A DNA stretch of 50,000 bases from an uncultured Pelagibacteraceae bacterium (GTDB taxonomy: Bacteria; Pseudomonadota; Alphaproteobacteria; Pelagibacterales; Pelagibacteraceae). Below the pieces are notes generated by a model. That model saw nothing but the letters and a program-made list of their open reading frames with translations, was not told the DNA's origin and searched no databases. The translations under genes were made by a program, and so were the position numbers. Location of the stretch: positions 1 through 50,000 of the forward strand of contig CACHTB010000005.1 in NCBI GenBank assembly GCA_902582735.1, given 5' to 3'. This document shows, piece after piece, positions 35,774 to 44,678 of this stretch (position 1 is the stretch's first letter; each line of letters starts with the position of its first letter).

Positions 35774-36919
35774 ATGACAAAAAATATTAAATTAAATATG
35801 TCACGAAGAATAAGAAGAACTCCTTATACAAATATGGTTGAAGAGCATGGAGTTTCTGATTTTACAGTTGTAAATCATATGCTACTTCCAAAGGGATTTA
35901 AAAATTCAGTTGAAGCAGATTATTGGCATTTAAGTAAAGATGTTCAAATATGGGATGTTTCTTGTCAAAGACAAGTTCAGATAAGTGGGCCTGATGCATC
36001 TAAACTTATTCAAAAATTAACGCCTCGATCAATTCAAAAAATGGAAACTGGAAAATGTTTTTATATTCCAATACTTAATGAAAAAGCTGGAATGATTAAT
36101 GATCCTGTGCTGTTAAAACTTGATGATGACATGTTCTGGATCTCAATTGCAGACTCAGATATTTTATTATGGGCAAAGGGATATGCGATAGGTCTAAACC
36201 TTGATGTGAATATTGAGGAACCAGATGTATACCCACTAGCAATTCAAGGACCAAAATCTGAAGATCTAATGGCGTCAATCTTTGGAGAAGATATTAAAAA
36301 AATAAAGTTTTTTAATTATAGAGTTATGGATTTTATGGGAACAAAACAAATCATTGCAAGATCTGGTTACAGTAAACAAGATGGATTTGAAATATATTTT
36401 AAAACTCATGACAATCATTTTGATAGTATTGAAATGGGTGAGGAACTTTGGAAGACTTTGTGGCAAGCTGGTCATAAATATAATATTTCACCAGGTTGTC
36501 CTAACTTGATTGATAGAATTGAGGGAGGACTAATGTCTTATGGAAATGATTTCACCAGTGAAAACAATCCTCTTGAATGTAATTTAGATAAATATTGCAA
36601 AACTGAAGACGATCACGATTTTATTGGAAAAGATGCGTTAGAAAATATTAAAAAAAATGGGGTGAAACAAAAAATTAGAGGAATAGTATTTGATGGACAG
36701 CCTTTAAGTGGGATTGGTCAACCATTGCCAGTTTTATCTAAAGAGAATAAAAAAATTGGACAAATAACTTCTGGTATCTACTCTCCAAGAATAAAAAAGA
36801 ACATTGGTTTATCCATGATTTTAGAAGACTATTGGGAGATTGGTGAAAATATTATTGTCCAAATGTTAAATGGAGAAAAAAAGAGTGGAACTATTACCAC
36901 TTTGCCATTTCCTCAATAA
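35774..36919 (+). CDS. DmdA-like folate-dependent demethylase
   Basis: A GcvT-fold protein close to DMSP demethylase DmdA: RRIRRTPYTNMVEEHG at the start, NHMLLPKGF, DYWHLSKDVQIWDVS, RQVQISGPDASKL, NDPVLLKL, IARSGYSKQDGFEIYF, SPGCPNLIDRIEGGLMSYGNDF and FIGKDAL. The start is set at 35774; an upstream ATG at 35729 would overlap the previous gene. About 381 aa versus 369 for Pelagibacter DmdA. From memory, true DmdA reads SGWSKQGGYEVY, so Trp, Gly and Tyr are changed to Tyr, Asp and Phe here. It may be a paralogue acting on another methylated sulfonium or ammonium compound. I am sure of the family, not of DMSP. Confidence 0.8.
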   Translation: MTKNIKLNMSRRIRRTPYTNMVEEHGVSDFTVVNHMLLPKGFKNSVEADYWHLSKDVQIWDVSCQRQVQISGPDASKLIQKLTPRSIQKMETGKCFYIPILNEKAGMINDPVLLKLDDDMFWISIADSDILLWAKGYAIGLNLDVNIEEPDVYPLAIQGPKSEDLMASIFGEDIKKIKFFNYRVMDFMGTKQIIARSGYSKQDGFEIYFKTHDNHFDSIEMGEELWKTLWQAGHKYNISPGCPNLIDRIEGGLMSYGNDFTSENNPLECNLDKYCKTEDDHDFIGKDALENIKKNGVKQKIRGIVFDGQPLSGIGQPLPVLSKENKKIGQITSGIYSPRIKKNIGLSMILEDYWEIGENIIVQMLNGEKKSGTITTLPFPQ

Positions 36920-36944
36920 AATTATATAAAAAATTTACTAAAAA

Positions 36945-38069
36945 ATGTTTAAAGCAGTTATCGCAGGTTACTCGAGATCCCCTTTTACAATGGCAAGAAA
37001 AGGTGGGCTTATTAATGTTAAGCCAGTAAACATGCTTGCAGAAGTTGTAAAAGGTCTAGTTGCTAAATCAAAAATTAATAAAGAAGATATTGAAGATATT
37101 GTTATTGGTTGCGCATTCCAAGTAGGTGAACAATGTTTTAACATTGGAAAATTAGTTACATTTCTTACAGATATGAAAATTCAAACATCTGGCATGACTG
37201 TAGACAGATGGTGTGGATCATCGATGGAAGCAATTCACATTGCCGCTGGAAAGATTGCAATGGGTTCAGGAAAAGTTTTTATTTGTGGGGGTGTCGAAAG
37301 TATGACTAGAGTAAATACTGGTTTTGACTCTTTACCATATCCTTACGATGGTAAAGATAATCCTAATGTTTATTTTTCAATGGGTACGACTGCTGAAAAT
37401 GTTGCAAAAAAATATAAAATTTCAAGAAAAGAACAACAAGAGTTTGCAATTCAAAGTCATACAAAAGCACATGAAGCTCAATCAACTGGAAAGTTTAAAA
37501 ATGAAATTGTTCCAATTGGTGATTGTGATGTTGATGGAAATATAAGACCGAACAGTACACAAGAAAAATTAGATGGATTAAAATTAGCTTTTGATCAAAA
37601 AGGTACTGTTACAGCTGCAACCTCCTCGCCACTGACAGATGGAGCATCTGCTATTTTGATATGTGAAGAAAATTATGCAAAAGAAAATAAATTAGAAATT
37701 TTAGGTAGAATTGTATCTACTGCTGTTGAAGGTTGTAAGCCAGATTACATGGGGTTGGGTCCAATTAGTGCATCTAAAAAAGCTTTACAAAGAGCAAACT
37801 TAACAATTGATAAAATTGATATTGTGGAGATTAACGAAGCTTTTGCATCTCAATCAATTGCATGTGTTAAAGATTTAGGAATTGATCTAAAAAAAGTAAA
37901 CTTAGATGGTGGCGCTCTAGCTTTGGGTCACCCCTTAGGTGCAACTGGGTCAAGAATTACAGGTAAAGCATCTGAATTATTAATCAGAGAAAATAAAAAA
38001 TACGCACTATCAACTCAATGCATAGGATTGGGTATGGGTATTGCAACTATCATAGAAACTATTCAGTAA
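36945..38069 (+). CDS. Thiolase / acetyl-CoA acyltransferase
   Basis: A 374-aa thiolase with all catalytic residues: C90 in VDRWCGSSM, H329 in GGALALGHPLGATG and C359 in STQCIGLGMG; NEAFASQS and AATSSPLTDGASA are also conserved. Thiolases either split 3-ketoacyl-CoA or condense acetyl-CoA; biosynthetic versus degradative cannot be told, but the context is catabolic. Gap to the DmdA-like gene is 25 bases. It pairs functionally with the FadN-like fusion at 22750. Confidence 0.94.
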   Translation: MFKAVIAGYSRSPFTMARKGGLINVKPVNMLAEVVKGLVAKSKINKEDIEDIVIGCAFQVGEQCFNIGKLVTFLTDMKIQTSGMTVDRWCGSSMEAIHIAAGKIAMGSGKVFICGGVESMTRVNTGFDSLPYPYDGKDNPNVYFSMGTTAENVAKKYKISRKEQQEFAIQSHTKAHEAQSTGKFKNEIVPIGDCDVDGNIRPNSTQEKLDGLKLAFDQKGTVTAATSSPLTDGASAILICEENYAKENKLEILGRIVSTAVEGCKPDYMGLGPISASKKALQRANLTIDKIDIVEINEAFASQSIACVKDLGIDLKKVNLDGGALALGHPLGATGSRITGKASELLIRENKKYALSTQCIGLGMGIATIIETIQ

Positions 38070-38074
38070 CATTA

Positions 38075-38953
38075 ATGGAACATATCCCATTTGATAAACG
38101 ATCTGGAAAAATTTGGTTTAACGGAGAGCTTGTAGAATGGCAAGATACAAAAGTGCATGTAATTAGTCATGGAATGCACTACGCAAGTTTAGTTTTTGAG
38201 GGTATTCGAATTTATAATAAAAAAATATTTAAATTAGAGGAACATACAAAAAGATTATTTCACTCAGCAAATATCATGGACATGAATGTTCCCTACTCGG
38301 AAGATGAGATGAATAACGCAACAAAGGAACTTGTTGAAAACCAAGGTATAGTAAATGGATACATTAGACCTTTTATATGGAGAGGAAGTGAAATGATGGG
38401 TGTTTCTGCACAAAAAACAAAGATAAACGTTGCAATAGCTATCTGGGATTGGCCAGCATATTTTGATCCAGAATTAAAAAGAAAAGGTATTAGGTTGAAT
38501 ATCTCTAGATGGCAAAGACCTCCTCAAAATTCATCTCCTTGGAATACTAAGGCTGCTGGCTTGTATATGATCTGTACATTATCCAAGCATGAAGCTGAAA
38601 AAAAAGGTTATACAGATTCTTTGATGCTGGATCATGAAGGAAATATTGCTGAAGCAACAAGTGCAAATATTTTTTTTAAAGATAAAAATAATGAACTTAA
38701 TACTCCAATACCAAACTCTTTTTTAGATGGTATTACAAGGAAAACGGTTATCGATATAGCAAAGTCTAAAAATATTAAAGTTAATGAAAGAAAAATTTCA
38801 CCTGATGAACTGCCAAATTTCTTGGGATGTTTTATTACTGGTACTGCAGCTGAAATAACCCCTATTGCAAGTATTCAAGATTATAACTTTGAAATATGTG
38901 ATCTAATTTTAGATTTATCCTCAAGCTATGAAAAATTAGTCGGGAAGAGCTAA
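38075..38953 (+). CDS. ilvE: Branched-chain amino acid aminotransferase-like (class IV)
   Basis: A 292-aa PLP fold type IV transaminase. Start taken at 38075 (MEHIPFDKRSGKIW), 5 bases after the thiolase stop; a longer frame would overlap it. Motifs: GKIWFNGELVEW, HGMHYASLVFEGIR, RPFIWRG, the PLP Lys in PWNTKAAGLYM, LDHEGNIAEATSANIFF and FITGTAAEITPI. It is most like IlvE, which makes valine, leucine and isoleucine or removes their amino groups; D-amino-acid transaminase is a weaker alternative. Last gene of the plus-strand cluster, convergent with potC (8 bases). Confidence 0.93.
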   Translation: MEHIPFDKRSGKIWFNGELVEWQDTKVHVISHGMHYASLVFEGIRIYNKKIFKLEEHTKRLFHSANIMDMNVPYSEDEMNNATKELVENQGIVNGYIRPFIWRGSEMMGVSAQKTKINVAIAIWDWPAYFDPELKRKGIRLNISRWQRPPQNSSPWNTKAAGLYMICTLSKHEAEKKGYTDSLMLDHEGNIAEATSANIFFKDKNNELNTPIPNSFLDGITRKTVIDIAKSKNIKVNERKISPDELPNFLGCFITGTAAEITPIASIQDYNFEICDLILDLSSSYEKLVGKS

Positions 38954-38961
38954 TAAAAATT

Positions 38962-39816
38962 TTATCTATTAATCCCTCTTAACCTTTCAGATCTCCGTCT
39001 TAAGAGCTCAGCACTTACAAGAATTAGAGTTGATAAAACAATTAAACAAGTTGCAACAGCTAAAATTGTTGGACTTAATTGTTCTCTAAGTCCAGTCCAC
39101 ATCTGAATTGGGATTGTCGTGTTTTCTAAACCTGCAAGGAACAACACAACTACAACTTCATCAAATGATGTTACAAATGCAAATAACCCGCCTGAGATTA
39201 CACCAGGTAGAATTAGTGGAAGTGTAATTTTCATAAAAGTATTTACAGGATTACTTCCAAGACTTGAAGCTGCTCTTGTAACACTATGATCAAAACCTGT
39301 AAGAGTTGCAGTAACTGTTATAACTACAAATGGTGTTCCCAAAATAATATGTGCGAGAACAATTCCAGTATGTGTTGCAGCCAAACCAGCTTTTGCCATA
39401 AAAAAGAAAATTGCAACGCCTGAGATAATCAGTGGAACGATCATTGGTGAAATTAAAGTTGCCATGATAATTCCTTTATATGGCATGTATCTACTACTTA
39501 AACCTAATGCAGCTAGAGTTCCTAATATAATTGATCCTATTGTTGCAAATATTGCAATGATGAAACTATTTTTTGCAGCTAAACCCCAGGGATTTTTAGT
39601 TCCATAAATCATGTCTTTATACCATCTTAATGAAAAAGCATCTGGATCTAGATTTTTCATACCCTCAGAGAAAACTAAAAATTCTTCTGCATTAAAAGAT
39701 AATGGAAAAATTACAAATAATGGTGCTATTAAAAATATAAAAACACACGCACAAATAAATAAATAAGAATAATGCCAAACTCTGTAACGTGTTTCTGTAT
39801 ATTTTGGTAAAGCCAT
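38962..39816 (-). CDS. potC: Polyamine-type ABC permease PotC
   Basis: A 284-aa inner-membrane permease of the spermidine/putrescine family with six spans. Motifs: FSLRWYKDMIYG, LSPMIVPLIISGVAIFFF and the ATPase-contact EAA loop AASSLGSNPVNTFMKITLPLI, then FAFVTSFDEVVVVLFLAG, typical of PotC. It lies 2 bases after potB and ends the transcription unit. Confidence 0.94.
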   Translation of the reverse strand: MALPKYTETRYRVWHYSYLFICACVFIFLIAPLFVIFPLSFNAEEFLVFSEGMKNLDPDAFSLRWYKDMIYGTKNPWGLAAKNSFIIAIFATIGSIILGTLAALGLSSRYMPYKGIIMATLISPMIVPLIISGVAIFFFMAKAGLAATHTGIVLAHIILGTPFVVITVTATLTGFDHSVTRAASSLGSNPVNTFMKITLPLILPGVISGGLFAFVTSFDEVVVVLFLAGLENTTIPIQMWTGLREQLSPTILAVATCLIVLSTLILVSAELLRRRSERLRGINR

Positions 39817-39818
39817 AT

Positions 39819-41081
39819 TTATCCTAATTTAATATTATCAACTCCAACTAATTTATTATAAACCCAGTAAACTACTAAAACACCTGTCAGTAACATTAAA
39901 CCCATTGCAGATGCAAAACTCCAATCTAATGTTGTTTTCATGTGATAGGCAATTTGGTTACTAATTAATGTTCCAGAGGCTCCTCCAACTAATGCTGGGG
40001 TTATGTAATAACCAATTGCAAGAATAAATACTAATAAGCAACCAGCTCCAATTCCTGGAATAGTTAATGGAAAATATATTTTCCAAAAGGCAACAAACGG
40101 TGTTCCACCTAAGGATTTTCCAGCTCTCATTAAACTTGGGGAGATTGTTTTCATAACACTGTAGAGAGGGAGCACCATAAATGGCAATAAAATCTGGGTC
40201 ATTGCAACATAGGTACCCACTTTATTATACATCATCTCTGGCCTGTTATCGTCTGCAACAAGACCAATCATTACAAAGAAATCATTAACAATTCCTTGCT
40301 GCTGTAATAAAATCATCCAACTAGCAGTTCTTACCAGCAACGAAGTCCAGAAAGGTAACAAGACACAAATCATTAAAAGATTGCTGTATTTCATAGGTAA
40401 AGTTGCAAGCAAATGTGCAATCGGATAACCCATTAAAAAACTAAATAGAGTCACAAAGAATGCAATTTCTAAAGTTCTAAGCCATAAAATTCTGTGTATT
40501 CTTCTATCCTCTTCAACCTGCAAAATATTACCATCAGGACCGTAATACATATCTACACCTTTTAGATATTTTGCAGTTGTGTAAGGAGGTGCTGTTCTTT
40601 TTATCGCCTGCCAATATTCAACATCTCTCCATCTTTTATGAACTTTCATTATTTGTTCTTTAATACTTTGCCCTTCATCAATTTTGTTTCTTTGAACTTG
40701 TCTAAATAGTTTTTTTATAATTGAGTTAAATCCATTTTTTTCTTTATTTAATCTTTGGGCTAATTTTCCATGTTCCTTATTTTTAACTAAGATTTTAAAG
40801 TCTGTGTAAAATCCTGCAAAAACTTCCTCTGGGGGCATTTCTTTACCATCCCATTTTTCCATTGCGGTAAATGTTTTAGGTAACATATTTGTTACCATCT
40901 TGTCGTCTATGCTTCTCATAAACATATCACCAATTGGAAGGATGTATGTGATAATTAAAAAAAGCAATAAAGGGACGACAAGTAAAAAGGCTTTTATTTT
41001 ATTTTTTCTCTCAGCCTTTTTCAAACTTACTGAGAGAGGTATACCATCTGTCGTTAAAATTTGTTGTGTTTCGCTACTCAT
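39819..41081 (-). CDS. potB: Polyamine-type ABC permease PotB with large insertion
   Basis: The C-terminal half is a normal permease: PIAHLLATLPMKYSNL, LPFWTSLLVRTASWMILLQ, and EAA loop AGKSLGGTPFVAFWKIYFPLTIPG. At 420 aa it exceeds the usual 280-315 because about 140 residues (about 57-200) sit between the first span (30-55) and the second (203-228). The insert is charged, Lys/Glu-rich and probably periplasmic, so it might contact the binding protein. Related 400+ aa permeases exist in other alphaproteobacteria. It starts about 70 bases after the potD stop, across a terminator. Confidence 0.93.
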   Translation of the reverse strand: MSSETQQILTTDGIPLSVSLKKAERKNKIKAFLLVVPLLLFLIITYILPIGDMFMRSIDDKMVTNMLPKTFTAMEKWDGKEMPPEEVFAGFYTDFKILVKNKEHGKLAQRLNKEKNGFNSIIKKLFRQVQRNKIDEGQSIKEQIMKVHKRWRDVEYWQAIKRTAPPYTTAKYLKGVDMYYGPDGNILQVEEDRRIHRILWLRTLEIAFFVTLFSFLMGYPIAHLLATLPMKYSNLLMICVLLPFWTSLLVRTASWMILLQQQGIVNDFFVMIGLVADDNRPEMMYNKVGTYVAMTQILLPFMVLPLYSVMKTISPSLMRAGKSLGGTPFVAFWKIYFPLTIPGIGAGCLLVFILAIGYYITPALVGGASGTLISNQIAYHMKTTLDWSFASAMGLMLLTGVLVVYWVYNKLVGVDNIKLG

Positions 41082-41092
41082 AAAATAAAAAA

Positions 41093-41116
41093 AAGGGCGG
41101 CTTTTAGACCGCCCTT
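41093..41116 (-). terminator. Hairpin between potD and potB
   Basis: An 8-bp stem (AAGGGCGG 41093-41100 with CCGCCCTT 41109-41116), 8-base loop, GC-rich core, followed on the minus strand by a run of eight T, an A and four more T. It follows the binding-protein gene and precedes the permease genes, so it acts as a partial terminator that reduces permease expression. Confidence 0.85.
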
Positions 41117-41150
41117 AAATATATATCTTATTTTTCTTTAAATTAAATTT

Positions 41151-42269
41151 TTAATTTAAAGTTGCTTTCATCGCTTCCCATTTTTCACCAATCTCAGTAC
41201 CGTTATCAGCCCAATAGAAAGGGTCAACTAGGAAGTAATTTTTAGTATTTGATTTAGCAGTTGGCATATTTGGCATCATTTCTGTTTTGCCATCTTTGTA
41301 CCAAGGCTCACCAGCTTTAATTATTTCAAGCGATGATTTTCTCCAAGGAGCATATGCAATATACTTAGCACTTCCAGCTAACATTTCAGTGTTAGTCATC
41401 ATTGCTAAAGCTTTCTTAGCATTCGCTTCATCTGGACCACCTTTAACAAGTGCGAAGTACTCATAGTCAAGACCTTGACCATCCCATACTTGTTTAATCG
41501 GTGCACCTTCACCTATTTCAGCATTAAAGAATCTTCCGTTCCAACCAGTTGCCATTACAACCTCGCCTGAAACCAATAATTCTGGTGGTTGAGCACCTGC
41601 AGACCAAAATACACATCCTCCATTTGGATCTGTGCAAAGTTTTTTGATCTTATTCATAGCTCTATCTATTCCACCTTCTTGCTCAAGTCTTTTGTAGATT
41701 AGTTCTCCACCTTTACCCATTTTTACACCATCAGCAGCTAAAGCGATCTCTAAATTTGTCAAAGCGCTTGTGTAGATAGCTCTTTTGCCAGGGAATTTTT
41801 TTGTGTTAAAGAAATCTTTAATAGTCTTTGGAGTACCTTTGACATTTTCGGTGTTATAAGCATAGTTCCATGAATATAAAATATTTCCTACAGCACATTT
41901 ACTTGGCATACCAGTAAAGAAATCTTCACTTGCAGGCGTTCCATCTGGAGCAGCTGGGAAATCTTTGTCAAAATCAAATTCAACAAATAAACCTTCGTCA
42001 CATCCGTTAATAGTATCGAACGCGAATAAGTCTATAATATCCCAAGTAATTGCTCCTGCTTCTTTTTGAGCCTTAATTTCAGATAATCCACCTGAGTAAT
42101 CTACCCAGTTTATATCAATGCCCAACTTTTTAGCAGTAGGATCACCATACCCTAACTTTTGTGATTCAGTATAAGCTCCACCCCAAGATGCAATAGTAAC
42201 TGCATAAGATGATGTAGTTATTGAAAGAACAAAAGAAAGTGCAAGTAATAATTTACTAAGTTTTCTCAT
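41151..42269 (-). CDS. potD: Polyamine-type periplasmic binding protein PotD
   Basis: A 372-aa solute-binding protein with signal peptide (KLLLALSFVLSITTSSYA, cleavage near residue 23). The mature part starts VTIASWGGAYTESQ, typical of the PotD/extracellular family 1 proteins, and has FNTKKFPGKRAIY, and VVMATGWNGRFFNAE. A strong Shine-Dalgarno (CGGAGG, minus strand, 42274-42279) precedes the ATG. It may bind putrescine/spermidine, or, given the neighbouring EutD-like gene, another osmolyte. The gap to potA is 109 bases, enough for its own promoter. Confidence 0.9.
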   Translation of the reverse strand: MRKLSKLLLALSFVLSITTSSYAVTIASWGGAYTESQKLGYGDPTAKKLGIDINWVDYSGGLSEIKAQKEAGAITWDIIDLFAFDTINGCDEGLFVEFDFDKDFPAAPDGTPASEDFFTGMPSKCAVGNILYSWNYAYNTENVKGTPKTIKDFFNTKKFPGKRAIYTSALTNLEIALAADGVKMGKGGELIYKRLEQEGGIDRAMNKIKKLCTDPNGGCVFWSAGAQPPELLVSGEVVMATGWNGRFFNAEIGEGAPIKQVWDGQGLDYEYFALVKGGPDEANAKKALAMMTNTEMLAGSAKYIAYAPWRKSSLEIIKAGEPWYKDGKTEMMPNMPTAKSNTKNYFLVDPFYWADNGTEIGEKWEAMKATLN

Positions 42270-42273
42270 TTTT

Positions 42274-42279
42274 CCTCCG
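42274..42279 (-). promoter_or_regulatory. Strong Shine-Dalgarno of potD
   Basis: Minus-strand CGGAGG, 4 bases before the ATG, one of the better ribosome sites in the window, consistent with high binding-protein output. Confidence 0.7.
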
Positions 42280-42378
42280 TTTAAACGTTATTATAAATTA
42301 ATTTATATAACTAAAAGTACAACAAATAGGACTGTCGAAGTCAACAGCTCATTTTTATGATATATGTTAACGAGTAAA

Positions 42379-43464
42379 TTATTTTGGATCTAAAGCCCTG
42401 GCATCTTGACTGTTCCAACCAATATTAATTTTATTACCAAGTTTAATATCTAGATTTTTTGAACTGTTTGGGACTTTTAAAATAAATTCTGAATTGCCCA
42501 ATATATTTAATCTCACTCTTGTGTGGTCACCGTGATAAATTACTTCTTCAATTGTACCAGAATGATTATTATCCATTTTATTTTCAGGATTTATTAAAGC
42601 TCTTTCAGGTCTTATAGAAACTGTTGTTTTATCCCCTTTTGATTTTACTGAAATTGGATTTGCAAATATTTCTCCATGACTTAATTGAACTTTACATGTG
42701 CCATTTGAAAGATCAATAATCTCTCCTCCGAATGTATTATTCTCTCCGATAAATTCTGCAACAAACGAATTTACCGGCTCCTCATATAATTTATCAGGGG
42801 ACGATAATTGCTGAACTTTGCCATCATTAAAAACTGCAATACGATTTGACATTGTTAAAGCTTCACTTTGATCATGCGTAACATATACTACAGTTACACC
42901 AATATTTTCGTGAATATGTTTAATCTCATATTGCATACTTTCTCTTAAATTTTTATCCAATGCTCCTAAAGGCTCATCCATTAAAACAACCGTTGGGTCA
43001 AATACTAATGCTCTTGCAACAGCAACTCTTTGTTGCTGACCACCAGAAAGTTGTGCTGGCATTCTATTTTCAAATCCTGACAATGAAACCATTGATAAAG
43101 CTTTATCAACTTTTTTATCTATATCCTCTTTAGAGATTTTTCTGACCTTTAGTGGAAATGCTAAGTTTTCATAAACAGTCATATGTGGAAATAATGCATA
43201 ATTTTGAAACACCATTCCTATTCCTCTTTTATGGGGAGGGATATTGGAAATTGGATTAGCATCTAAATATATTTCACCATTAGTAGGAGTTTCAAACCCC
43301 GCTAACATCATTAGGCATGTCGTTTTACCTGAACCAGAAGGTCCAAGCATCGTAATAAATTCTCCTTCAGCAATATCTAAATTAAGATCTTTAACGACTA
43401 AAACTTTACCATCGTAACTTTTATCTACTTTGTCGAACTTAACGAATTCTTGGTTTTTAGACAT
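42379..43464 (-). CDS. potA: Polyamine-type ABC importer ATPase PotA
   Basis: A 361-aa ABC ATPase with Walker A GPSGSGKTT (41-49), Q-loop QNYALFPHMTV, signature LSGGQQQRVAVARAL, Walker B VLMDEPLGALD and switch HDQSEA, followed by a C-terminal TOBE region (from about 235). It powers uptake through PotB/PotC. It is 44 bases downstream of the ectoine-hydrolase-like gene and upstream of potD. Confidence 0.95.
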   Translation of the reverse strand: MSKNQEFVKFDKVDKSYDGKVLVVKDLNLDIAEGEFITMLGPSGSGKTTCLMMLAGFETPTNGEIYLDANPISNIPPHKRGIGMVFQNYALFPHMTVYENLAFPLKVRKISKEDIDKKVDKALSMVSLSGFENRMPAQLSGGQQQRVAVARALVFDPTVVLMDEPLGALDKNLRESMQYEIKHIHENIGVTVVYVTHDQSEALTMSNRIAVFNDGKVQQLSSPDKLYEEPVNSFVAEFIGENNTFGGEIIDLSNGTCKVQLSHGEIFANPISVKSKGDKTTVSIRPERALINPENKMDNNHSGTIEEVIYHGDHTRVRLNILGNSEFILKVPNSSKNLDIKLGNKINIGWNSQDARALDPK

Positions 43465-43508
43465 GAGCAGGATTTAAAACACTTGTAAGTATAATTTTCA
43501 ATAGCTAA

Positions 43509-44678
43509 TTAACTCTTTATATGTAGCTCTTTTGGAAAATTGCAGAATAATTCAGAACCATTCTCCGTAACTCTTATTGACTCTGATGCTTCAACTCCCC
43601 AATCACCAAACTGCATAACTGCTATCATATGAAAACAGACATTTGGCTCAAGAATAGTCATATCACCTTTATATATATTTAATGTATGTTCTCCCCAATC
43701 AGGTGGATAGCCAATTCCAATAGAGTATCCAGTTCTAGATTTTTTTTCAATTCCAAATTTATCTAAGACTTTCCAGAAAGCTTGAGCAACATCATCTGCA
43801 GTATTGCCAGGTTTAATCTGGCTAATACCTGAATTTAGGGCTTCAATTGTTTTATTCATTGTATCAATTTTTAATTGATTAGGTTTTCCTAGTAATACTG
43901 TTCTTGCCATAGGTGCGTGATATCTTTTATAAACTCCAGATAATTCAACGATTGTTGCCTCATCCTCTACAAATTTATCTTGAGTCGCAGTTAAATGTGA
44001 AGCAGAGGTTCCTTTTCCAGTTGGAAGTAATGTTGCGATACTTGAATATTCTCCACCAAACTCCTCTGTACCATAAAACAAAGTTTTTTGAATTTCACCA
44101 ACAGCATCACATTGCCTTACTCCTGGTTTTATAACTTCCATTGCTGTTTTCATACCGAGTTCTGATATTTTAGCAGCTGATTTCATAAAGTTAATTTCAG
44201 TATCAGATTTTACTAACCTTGCCCAATTTACTAATCTATCGCTGTCTTTAATTTTAGCATTGGGTAATCCTTGCTTTAACTTTTCATAACAGAACGCTGT
44301 GAAATAGTGGGCATCCATTTCAACTCCAATAGAAAGTTTATCCCAGTTTTTCTCTTTAATTATTTCTACTAAATAATCGTAAGGATGTTTTGGCCATTTA
44401 TGAATATAATTTTCATCATAAACTAATACACTTTCATTTTTTAAATATGTTTTTATGTAAGCTCCTCCAGCATCCTGAGCTCTTACAAAACACAGAGGTT
44501 CTTCTACATCTATGTGCACGATTGCACATTGAGCATAGTAAAAAGACCAGGCGTCATAACCTGTTAAGTAATTCATATTATTAGTGTCATGAGAAATTAA
44601 AAGATCGATACTTTTTTCTTGCATCATCTTTTTAACTTTATCTAATCTTTGTTTATATTCTTCTTTTGAAAAGAGCAT
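43509..44678 (-). CDS. doeA: M24-fold hydrolase, ectoine hydrolase (DoeA/EutD)-like
   Basis: A 389-aa pita-bread-fold protein. It matches my recollection of DoeA across DTNNMNYLTGYDAWSFYY, GVYKRYHAPMARTV, GYPPDWGEHTL and WGVEASESI. The usual M24 metal ligands are gone: the first Asp is Glu (E245), the second is Pro (P256) and the GHGIG His is Tyr (Y318), as in metal-free relatives such as creatinase. So it is a hydrolase of a small cyclic or guanidino compound, not an aminopeptidase or the metal-dependent DMSP lyase DddP. Ectoine hydrolase cleaves ectoine to N-acetyl-diaminobutyrate. It abuts the EutA-like gene (no gap). Ectoine is the favoured substrate; others are possible. Confidence 0.82.
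   Translation of the reverse strand: MLFSKEEYKQRLDKVKKMMQEKSIDLLISHDTNNMNYLTGYDAWSFYYAQCAIVHIDVEEPLCFVRAQDAGGAYIKTYLKNESVLVYDENYIHKWPKHPYDYLVEIIKEKNWDKLSIGVEMDAHYFTAFCYEKLKQGLPNAKIKDSDRLVNWARLVKSDTEINFMKSAAKISELGMKTAMEVIKPGVRQCDAVGEIQKTLFYGTEEFGGEYSSIATLLPTGKGTSASHLTATQDKFVEDEATIVELSGVYKRYHAPMARTVLLGKPNQLKIDTMNKTIEALNSGISQIKPGNTADDVAQAFWKVLDKFGIEKKSRTGYSIGIGYPPDWGEHTLNIYKGDMTILEPNVCFHMIAVMQFGDWGVEASESIRVTENGSELFCNFPKELHIKS

Noticed and set aside
43509..44678. DMSP lyase DddP (also an M24-fold protein)
   Set aside because: DddP keeps the metal-binding residues; here they are Glu, Pro and Tyr, and the overall motifs fit ectoine hydrolase better.
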